Positions 6,620-10,894 of a stretch of DNA of 10,894 bases are shown one piece after another. A program made the translations under genes and the position numbers. Each line of letters begins with the position of its first letter. Positions within the stretch are counted from its first letter, which is position 1. The DNA lies in contig DATDAH010000107.1 in the NCBI GenBank assembly GCA_036525535.1, positions 1 through 10,894 of the forward strand, given 5' to 3'. A model generated the notes under the pieces. That model was given only the letters and a program-made list of their open reading frames with translations, did no database searches and had not been told where the DNA came from. The stretch comes from DATDAH01 sp036525535 (GTDB taxonomy: Bacteria; Actinomycetota; Acidimicrobiia; Acidimicrobiales; DATDAH01).

Positions 6620-7873
6620 TCAGTTGCCTGGCCCCCACTGCTGGTCGCCCCGGCGCTTCGCCTGGATCCCCTCGTCCCGCAGGGTGACTGCGGGGGCGAT
6701 GGCGTCGGCTCCGAACCGGTTCCGGATGCGGTCCATCGTGCGATCGGCCTCCGACCAGTCGGCGGGGTCTCCGAGGGCGAGCTGCTCGGCCCCGCCGGCC
6801 GACAGGCCGCCGACGCTGACCCCGATCAGGCGGACGCCCACCGACACGTCGATCGCGGCCAACAGGGCCTGGGCCGACCGGGTGATGACCCGACCGGAGT
6901 CGGTGACGTCCGGCAGTGTGGTCGAGCGGGTGATGGTGCTGAAGTCCCTGAAGCGGACCTTCAGGACCACGGTGCGCCCGGCGAGGCCATGGGCCCGCAG
7001 GCGGCGACCGACGGCGTCGGCCAGGCGGGCGAGCTCGCGGGCCAGGGCGGCCGGGTCGTGGTGATCGGTGGCGAAGGTCTCCTCGTGGCCGACGGACTTC
7101 ATGCCCTGGTCCGGGACCACGGCTCGGTCATCGATCCCGTTCGCCAGCGCGTGGAGGTGCCGGCCGCTGGCGTCGCCGACCGTGGCCACCAGGGTGGCCA
7201 GGGGGAGCGCGGCGAGATCCCCCACCGTCGCCACGCCGAGGCGGTCGAGGCGTTCGTGGGTCTTGGGCCCGACCCCCCACAGGGCCCGCACCGGGAGCGG
7301 GTGGAGGAACGCCAGCTCGCCGCCGACCGGCACCACGACGACGCCCCGGCCCGGTCGTACACCGTTGAGCGCAGCGACCGGCTTGGCTGCCTCGGAGGCC
7401 AGCTTGGCCAGGAACTTCGTGGCGGCGACGCCGACCGAGCAGGTCAGCCCCTCCTGGGCCAGTACGGCGTCCCGGATCTTCACCGCGATCTCCGGCCCGG
7501 TGCCCCACAGCCGCCGGGACCCGGTGACGTCGAGAAACGCCTCGTCCAACGAGAGGGGTTCGACGAGGGGCGTGAACGACGCCAGGATCGCCATGACCCG
7601 GGCGCTGACCTCCCCGTAGCGCTCGTGGCGGCCCGGGAGGAACACGGCGTGGGGGCACAGACGTCGGGCCTGGCTGGTCGGCATCGCCGAGTGGATGCCG
7701 TAGGCCCGGGCCTCGTAGCTGGCCGCGGCCACCACGCCTCGGTTCCCGGTCCCGCCGACCACCACGGGGCGCCCCGCCAGGCTGGGGTCACGCTGCACCT
7801 CCACGGCCACGAAGAAGGCGTCCATGTCCATGTGCAGGATCCCCGGAGGAGAGGCCGTCCCGGTCGTGGTCAC
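6620..7873 (-). CDS. dinB: DNA polymerase IV (Y-family translesion polymerase)
   Basis: A 417-residue Y-family DNA polymerase that copies past damaged bases at low fidelity. Motif I is ILHMDMDAFF at 12-21, with metal-binding Asp16 and the steric-gate Phe21, which excludes ribonucleotides. The second acidic pair is Asp110-Glu111 in PLSLDEAF. The palm/thumb region GLTCSVGVAATKFLAKLAS (142-160) and the helix-hairpin-helix LPVRALWGVGPKTHERL (193-209) are clear. The little-finger domain covers about 255-360. The usual clamp-binding motif QLxLF is altered: EQLALGDP at 363-370 lacks the aromatic residue, and the extreme C-terminus has no replacement. The start is GTG 7873, overlapping the nudix stop as GTGA; this places motif I 15 residues in. 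Longer starts would run inside the nudix gene in another frame. Confidence 0.95.
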   Translation of the reverse strand: MTTTGTASPPGILHMDMDAFFVAVEVQRDPSLAGRPVVVGGTGNRGVVAAASYEARAYGIHSAMPTSQARRLCPHAVFLPGRHERYGEVSARVMAILASFTPLVEPLSLDEAFLDVTGSRRLWGTGPEIAVKIRDAVLAQEGLTCSVGVAATKFLAKLASEAAKPVAALNGVRPGRGVVVVPVGGELAFLHPLPVRALWGVGPKTHERLDRLGVATVGDLAALPLATLVATVGDASGRHLHALANGIDDRAVVPDQGMKSVGHEETFATDHHDPAALARELARLADAVGRRLRAHGLAGRTVVLKVRFRDFSTITRSTTLPDVTDSGRVITRSAQALLAAIDVSVGVRLIGVSVGGLSAGGAEQLALGDPADWSEADRTMDRIRNRFGADAIAPAVTLRDEGIQAKRRGDQQWGPGN

Positions 7874-8358
7874 GCCGTGCGTTCCACCACCAGGCCTGCC
7901 AGGTCGCGGCCCCGCACGACGTACTCGTAGCGGCGGCCGTGGGCCCGCTCGCCCTCCAACCAGACGCCGAGGGGCTCGCCGACCCAGCGCTGGCCGCCGT
8001 CGAGCAGAGCGCCGCAGGCGTCGGGGGCCACGAATCGGGCGTCCACGACGATTCCGTCGGGGTCCTCGACGATCAGCTCGCCCTCGTAGGCGATCGCCCG
8101 GTGGACCTCGACCCGGAGGCTCCAGCCCAGGTCCGGCGCCTCGGCGGAGATCTCGTAGACCGGCCCGTCCCACGCCGTCACCACCAGTCCGGTCTCCTCT
8201 CGGACCTCGCGGCCCAGGCCCTCGAGCACGGTCTCCCCCGCGTCGATCACCCCGCCCGGCGTGCTCCAGTCCTCCCGGCCGCCGCGCCGACGGTTGCGGA
8301 CCAGGAGCAGCCCGCCCTCACCCTCGATCAGCGCCCCCGCCACCAGCCACCGGTGCAC
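7870..8358 (-). CDS. Nudix hydrolase
   Basis: A 162-residue Nudix protein. The box GGVIDAGETVLEGLGREVREETGL (about 35-58) satisfies GX5EX7REUXEEXGU exactly, so the Mg-binding glutamates are intact. It is preceded by WLVAGALIEGEGGLLLVRNRRRGG and the WSTPGG strand. Nudix enzymes hydrolyse nucleoside-diphosphate-linked compounds; the substrate cannot be read from the box. Coupling to dinB through a GTGA overlap makes damaged-dNTP cleansing an attractive but unproven idea. I use GTG 8358 (VHRWLVAG), which suits the short N-terminus I expect and leaves 47 bp to the divergent gene. GTG 8388 would add 10 residues and leave only 17 bp. Neither start has a clear ribosome-binding site. Confidence 0.9.
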   Translation of the reverse strand: MHRWLVAGALIEGEGGLLLVRNRRRGGREDWSTPGGVIDAGETVLEGLGREVREETGLVVTAWDGPVYEISAEAPDLGWSLRVEVHRAIAYEGELIVEDPDGIVVDARFVAPDACGALLDGGQRWVGEPLGVWLEGERAHGRRYEYVVRGRDLAGLVVERTA

Positions 8359-8392
8359 CGGGTCAGTGTGCCCTGCCGCCGAGCCCACCCGG

Positions 8393-8398
8393 TAGACA
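8393..8398 (+). promoter_or_regulatory. Probable -10 of the ybaK-type gene (leaderless)
   Basis: TAGACA differs from TANNNT only in the last base and ends 7 bases before GTG 8406, the same spacing as at moxR. No ribosome-binding site is present. Confidence 0.3.
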
Positions 8399-8405
8399 AC
8401 AGCCC

Positions 8406-8900
8406 GTGCACCGCAACACCGAGATCGTCGTCGCCGCCGCCGAGCGCCTGGGACTCCACATCGAGCCCGTGACGTACCCCGACGGGACCCGCACCGCCGA
8501 GGACGCCGCTCGGGCCATCGGCGTCGACGTCGCCCAGATCGTGAAGTCGCTGGTCTTCGACCTCGTGCCAGCCGACGGCGAGGTCCGACCGGTGATCGCC
8601 CTGGTCAGCGGCGCCAACCGCCTGGACGAGGCCAAGTTGGCGACGGTCGGCGGGGCCGAGCGCGTCGGCCGGGTCGATGCCGACCGCGTGCGGGCGGTCA
8701 CCGGCTTCCCCATTGGGGGCGTACCCCCGTTCGGTCACCCGACACCGATCCCCACCTTTGTGGACCCGGACCTGCTCGACCACGCGGAGGTGTGGGCCGC
8801 CGGGGGCACGCCGCAGGTCGTCTTCGGGATCGCTCCCGCCGCCCTGGTCGTGGCCACGGAGGGTGACGTCCGCGACCTCGCTGTGTCGGCCCGCCCCTGA
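8406..8900 (+). CDS. YbaK/EbsC (ProX-like) aminoacyl-tRNA deacylase family protein
   Basis: A 164-residue member of the YbaK/ProX trans-editing fold. The family removes wrongly attached amino acids from tRNA, for example Cys or Ala from tRNA-Pro. The catalytic-site Lys47 is present in VAQIVKSLVFDL, followed by PVIALVSGANRLDEAKL (62-78) and the signature TGFPIGGVPPFGH at 99-111. C-terminal strand VFGIAPAALVVAT is at 139-151. The protein lacks any fused prolyl-tRNA synthetase, so it would act in trans. Which amino acid it edits cannot be decided from sequence. The start is GTG 8406, just before HRNTEIVVAAAERLGL, the expected first helix. Longer forms would overlap the divergent nudix gene. Confidence 0.88.
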   Translation: MHRNTEIVVAAAERLGLHIEPVTYPDGTRTAEDAARAIGVDVAQIVKSLVFDLVPADGEVRPVIALVSGANRLDEAKLATVGGAERVGRVDADRVRAVTGFPIGGVPPFGHPTPIPTFVDPDLLDHAEVWAAGGTPQVVFGIAPAALVVATEGDVRDLAVSARP

Positions 8901-8916
8901 GATTCACGTCCGGGAG

Positions 8917-8926
8917 CCGAATTCGG
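8917..8926. promoter_or_regulatory. 10-bp palindrome in the LPXTG gene promoter
   Basis: CCGAATTCGG is a perfect inverted repeat, ending 2 bases before the predicted -10 (TAGGAT 8929-8934), so it sits in the spacer region. It could be a repressor site. AT-centred palindromes are less likely by chance in DNA this GC-rich. Confidence 0.3.
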
Positions 8927-8928
8927 AG

Positions 8929-8934
8929 TAGGAT
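8929..8934 (+). promoter_or_regulatory. Probable -10 of the small LPXTG gene
   Basis: TAGGAT fits TANNNT and predicts transcription from about 8941, giving a leader of roughly 60 bases. TTCACG at 8903-8908 is a poor -35 with a 20-base spacer. Confidence 0.4.
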
Positions 8935-8942
8935 TTACACGA

Positions 8943-8957
8943 GGCCCGTCGTGGGCC
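8943..8957 (+). promoter_or_regulatory. Leader hairpin of the small LPXTG mRNA
   Basis: GGCCC (8943-8947) and GGGCC (8953-8957) pair around a GTCGT loop. If transcription starts near 8941, the stem lies at the very 5' end of the mRNA, where such stems commonly slow decay. It lies well upstream of the ribosome-binding site and would not block it. Confidence 0.4.
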
Positions 8958-8986
8958 ATGATTTGGCTGCAGTGCAGGCCCGAACC

Positions 8987-8993
8987 GGAGGGG
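8987..8993 (+). promoter_or_regulatory. Strong ribosome-binding site of the LPXTG gene
   Basis: GGAGGGG ends 8 bases before ATG 9002, the best Shine-Dalgarno sequence in the window, and selects ATG 9002 over the in-frame GTG at 8951. Confidence 0.65.
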
Positions 8994-9001
8994 AATCCAC
9001 C

Positions 9002-9265
9002 ATGGTCCGTCGTTCTCTCGCAGTGATCGGCATCGCATTCGCATTACTGGTGCTCCTGGCCCCTGCGGCCTCGGCCCAGTACGTCGATCCCGGCATCGTC
9101 ACCCGGGATGATCCGGGCGCCACCGTCGACGACGGCACCGCGCTCCCCCGGACCGGTTCGGACACCAACACGCTGTGGCGAGTCGGCGTCGTCCTGCTGG
9201 CGGCTGGTGGGATCCTGGTCCTGACCACCCGCAAGCACACCGCCAAGGTCCACGTCAACGCCTGA
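9002..9265 (+). CDS. Very small LPXTG cell-wall-anchor protein
   Basis: An 87-residue exported protein. Residues 1-25 (MVRRSLAVIGIAFALLVLLA then PAASA) are a signal peptide with a likely cut after ASA. Residues 48-52 are LPRTG, followed by a hydrophobic stretch (58-76, LWRVGVVLLAAGGILVLTT) and basic residues RKH at 77-79: a complete sortase sorting signal. After both cuts only about 26 residues (26-51, QYVDPG to LPRT, with an acidic DDPG...DDG centre) would remain attached to the wall. If no sortase acts, it would be a small membrane protein. It has a strong ribosome-binding site, its own promoter signals and a strong terminator, suggesting independent and possibly high expression. No sortase gene is in the window. 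The function is unknown. Confidence 0.82.
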   Translation: MVRRSLAVIGIAFALLVLLAPAASAQYVDPGIVTRDDPGATVDDGTALPRTGSDTNTLWRVGVVLLAAGGILVLTTRKHTAKVHVNA

Positions 9266-9290
9266 GCCAAGCCTCTCGGATCGGTAGAAC

Positions 9291-9314
9291 GAGCCCGGGC
9301 CCCGGCCCGGGCTC
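9291..9314. terminator. Strong bidirectional hairpin terminator
   Basis: GAGCCCGGGC (9291-9300) and GCCCGGGCTC (9305-9314) form a perfect 10-bp stem with a CCCG loop. It lies 25 bases after the LPXTG gene stop and 24 bases beyond the stop of the convergent mannose synthase gene. There is only a trace of pyrimidines (CTT) downstream, as usual for GC-rich actinobacteria. Confidence 0.8.
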
Positions 9315-9338
9315 CTTCGCGCCCGGGGACGCGGGCCA

Positions 9339-10061
9339 TCAGGGACGGCGACGCAGCAGGCGGTCCCGGAGCCCCCACCACGTGACGAGGGCCAGCGCCT
9401 CGACCACGATGCGGCTCGACATCTTGGACGTGCCGCGCAGGCGGTCGGCGAAGGCGATGGGCACCTCGACCACCGACCCGCCCCGACGAACGACCTCGTA
9501 GGTCATCTCGATCTGGAAGCCGTAGCCATCGGCGGCCACACCGTCGAGGTCGATCTGACACAGCATCGTGGCCCGGTAGGCGCGGTAGCCGGCGGTCGAG
9601 TCGTTCACGGCCAGGCCGAGGACGCCGGCGGCGTACCGGTTGCCCCAGCGCGAGAGCTGGCGGCGGTGCCACGACCAGGCCGGGATCGAGCCGCCGGGGA
9701 CATAGCGACTGCCGATGACCAGGTCGGCGCCGTGCTCGACGGCTCCCAGGAGGGAGGGCAGGGCGGCCGGGTCATGGGAGAGGTCGCTGTCCATCTCCAG
9801 CAGGACGTCGAAGCCCCGCTCGAGGCCCCGTCGGAACCCGTCCCGGTAGGCCGAGCCCAGCCCGGCCTTCTCGGTCCGGCGCAAGACCTCCACGTCACCG
9901 ACCACGGCTCCGTGCTCCTCGGCCAGGTCGGCCGTGCCGTCCGGGCTCCCGTCATCGACGACGAGGATGTGAACGTCCGGCGTCGCCGCTCGCACGCGGT
10001 CGAGGACCTCGACGATGTTGAGGGCTTCCTGAAAGGTCGGGAGGATCAGGAGGGCGCGCAT
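9339..10061 (-). CDS. Polyprenol-phosphate mannose synthase (GT2, DPM1/Ppm1-like)
   Basis: A 240-residue family-2 glycosyltransferase that moves a sugar, most likely mannose from GDP-mannose, to a polyprenyl phosphate on the inner membrane face. The lipid-linked sugar feeds lipoglycan synthesis or protein O-mannosylation. Motifs are LPTFQEALNI at 7-16, VVDDGSPDGT at 34-43, the metal-binding DSD of EMDSDLSHDP (89-98), GSRYVPGG at 117-124, NDSTAGYRAY at 153-162 and RGTSKMSSR at 209-217. It is a single catalytic domain with no membrane helices or GtrA part, like human DPM1 and the C-terminal half of mycobacterial Ppm1. ATG 10061 is preferred over ATG 10070 because TACGAT ends exactly 7 bases upstream. 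Glucose or another sugar is possible. Its neighbour is a divergent membrane protein. Confidence 0.9.
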   Translation of the reverse strand: MRALLILPTFQEALNIVEVLDRVRAATPDVHILVVDDGSPDGTADLAEEHGAVVGDVEVLRRTEKAGLGSAYRDGFRRGLERGFDVLLEMDSDLSHDPAALPSLLGAVEHGADLVIGSRYVPGGSIPAWSWHRRQLSRWGNRYAAGVLGLAVNDSTAGYRAYRATMLCQIDLDGVAADGYGFQIEMTYEVVRRGGSVVEVPIAFADRLRGTSKMSSRIVVEALALVTWWGLRDRLLRRRP

Positions 10062-10068
10062 CGGTCGC

Positions 10069-10074
10069 ATCGTA
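10069..10074 (-). promoter_or_regulatory. Probable -10 of the mannose synthase gene (leaderless)
   Basis: TACGAT on the - strand fits TANNNT and ends 7 bases before ATG 10061. It overlaps the alternative ATG at 10070, which could not then be translated. No ribosome-binding site is present. Confidence 0.45.
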
Positions 10075-10086
10075 GAGAGGCGGACC

Positions 10087-10092
10087 TACGCT
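10087..10092 (+). promoter_or_regulatory. Probable -10 of the 84-aa membrane protein gene
   Basis: TACGCT, in the context ACCTACGCT, closely resembles the moxR hexamer context ACCTACCCT and ends 8 bases before ATG 10101. It implies a leader of 0-2 bases. Confidence 0.45.
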
Positions 10093-10100
10093 CCCGCCGG

Positions 10101-10355
10101 ATGGCTGTGCACCGACCTTCGTTGCTGGCCCGCACGCTGACCGTCGCCTCCGTGCTCGCCGCCGGGGCCTGTGGCGGGCTCATCGGTTGGGCCGTCGTCG
10201 ACCTCCAGTGCACCGGAGACTGCACCGTCCCGAGCGGCCTCGGGGGCCTCGTCGGCGCCCTGCTGGCCGCCGTCGGCACCGCCCTGATCTGTGTGCTGGC
10301 CATCCAGGCGATGGCCGAGTGGAACCAGCAGGAAGGCCGGCGCCGAGCCGACTGA
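10101..10355 (+). CDS. Uncharacterised 84-residue membrane protein with two helices
   Basis: A protein of 84 residues. It has a basic start (MAVHRPSLLAR), a first helix at about 11-34 (TLTVASVLAAGACGGLIGWA), a short outside loop with two Cys spaced CTGDC at 37-41, a Gly-rich second helix at about 46-69 (LGGLVGALLAAVGTALICVL) and a charged tail ending EGRRRAD. Both termini would face the cytoplasm. The paired Cys could form a disulfide outside or bind a metal. I do not recognise a family. It is divergent from the mannose synthase across 39 bp and ends 2 bp before the convergent threonine aldolase stop. The start is fixed by the -10 placement and the absence of a better ATG or GTG. Confidence 0.68.
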   Translation: MAVHRPSLLARTLTVASVLAAGACGGLIGWAVVDLQCTGDCTVPSGLGGLVGALLAAVGTALICVLAIQAMAEWNQQEGRRRAD

Positions 10356-10357
10356 CC

Positions 10358-10894
10358 TCAGTGCGGAGTCGGGAGCCGGGACAGCACCTCGACCGCGCGG
10401 TCGATGCCGCCGTCCTCGACGTCCAGGTGGGTCACCAGCCGCACGGCCTCTCGCCCCAGGGGCGCGGCCAGGACTCCTTCGCCCGCCAGGTGGGCCACGA
10501 CGGCACCGGGATCGGGGTGAGTGAAGACGACGACGTTCGTCTGGACCCTCGCGGGGTCGACGGCGTCGGGAAGGCTGGTGGCCACCGCCTCCGCGAGGCG
10601 GCGAGCCCGCGCATGATCGTCGGCCAGGCGGTCGACCATGGTGTCCAGGGCCAGCAAGCCGGCGGCGGCCAGGATGCCCGCCTGTCGCATCCCGCCCCCG
10701 AGGCGCCGTCGCTGCACGCGGGCCTCGGCCATGAGCTCGGTCGGACCGGCGAGGACCGACCCGACCGGCGCGCCGAGGCCTTTGCTCAGGCAGCAGGTCA
10801 CGGTCGTGGCCGCCGCCGCCAGCCGGGCCACGGGGACACCGAGGGCGACCTCGGCGTTGAACAGTCGGGCACCGTCGAGGTGCACCGGTGGGCC
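10358..10894 (-). CDS. ltaE: Low-specificity threonine aldolase, C-terminal part
   Basis: The gene is cut by the right edge; about 178 C-terminal residues are visible, ending at TGA 10360-10358. The start lies outside the window. It is a fold-type-I PLP enzyme that splits L-threonine and allo-threonine to glycine and acetaldehyde. The visible part opens with PPVHLDGARLFNA, whose Asp contacts the PLP ring, and contains the PLP-binding lysine in TCCLSKGLGAPVGSVLAG. RRRLGGGMRQAG is the conserved active-site arginine segment. The C-terminal small domain contains TNVVVFTHPDP and VRLVTHLDV. All match threonine aldolases of the LtaE/GLY1 type. Closely related beta-eliminating lyases are possible but less likely. 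Confidence 0.88.
   Translation of the reverse strand, partial: GPPVHLDGARLFNAEVALGVPVARLAAAATTVTCCLSKGLGAPVGSVLAGPTELMAEARVQRRRLGGGMRQAGILAAAGLLALDTMVDRLADDHARARRLAEAVATSLPDAVDPARVQTNVVVFTHPDPGAVVAHLAGEGVLAAPLGREAVRLVTHLDVEDGGIDRAVEVLSRLPTPH

Noticed and set aside
6470..7930. A 486-residue + strand open frame opposite dinB
   Set aside because: Its composition is an Arg/Gly/His shadow and the opposite strand has intact polymerase motifs throughout.
7874..8173. A 100-residue N-terminal extension of DinB
   Set aside because: It is Arg/Gly/Pro-rich, lies inside the nudix gene in another frame, and motif I normally starts near the N-terminus.
1..10894. CRISPR arrays, tRNA, rRNA, insertion sequences or phage genes
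   Set aside because: No regular spaced repeats, cloverleaf, rRNA-like block, transposase or terminal repeats were seen on either strand by eye.

Overview
The window is very GC-rich chromosomal DNA, densely packed with genes. It most likely comes from a high-GC actinobacterium, and I would guess Acidimicrobiia or a close relative. That guess rests on the HNH-nuclease tail of the DUF222 type, a DUF3040 membrane protein, the MoxR/DUF58/TgpA trio, a WYL regulator, a polyprenol-phosphate mannose synthase and several apparently leaderless starts. No rRNA, tRNA, CRISPR array, insertion sequence or phage gene is visible. The taxon is an inference from gene style, not from a marker gene.

Layout, left to right. 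(1) The last 54 codons of an HNH endonuclease run into the left edge on the + strand. They converge on a WYL-domain repressor gene on the - strand, with a hairpin between the two. The repressor has a perfect 17-bp inverted repeat in its leader, which looks like an autoregulatory operator. (2) A 93-residue uncharacterised protein on the - strand faces, across 27 bp, a + strand operon of moxR, a DUF58 gene and a tgpA-like transglutaminase gene. These three are joined by 4-bp stop/start overlaps (TTGA, ATGA). (3) A - strand group follows: nudix, dinB (GTGA overlap), then a DUF3040 gene 58 bp further on. It converges on tgpA. (4) A ybaK/proX-type trans-editing gene runs divergently from the nudix gene. 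It is followed by a very small LPXTG protein with its own promoter, strong ribosome-binding site and leader hairpin. (5) A strong bidirectional hairpin terminator separates this from a - strand polyprenol-phosphate mannose synthase gene, which is divergent from an 84-residue two-helix membrane protein. (6) A threonine aldolase gene on the - strand is cut by the right edge.

How the genes may work together. MoxR (AAA+ ATPase), DUF58 (vWA-like) and TgpA (membrane transglutaminase) form a classic co-inherited envelope module. The nudix/dinB pair would combine hydrolysis of a nucleotide-type substrate with translesion DNA synthesis, but the Nudix substrate is unknown. The LPXTG peptide, mannose synthase and TgpA all act at or beyond the membrane, though nothing here shows that they are co-regulated.

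The strongest unexplained signals are regulatory. One is a TANNNT hexamer placed 7-8 bases before several start codons, implying leaderless transcripts. At the 93-aa/moxR junction two opposed hexamers share bases. Others are the 17-bp palindrome and a G-quadruplex-forming tract in the template strand at the start of tgpA. I see no wholly new multi-gene system. The least-understood genes are the 93-aa protein, the 84-aa membrane protein and the mini-LPXTG protein.
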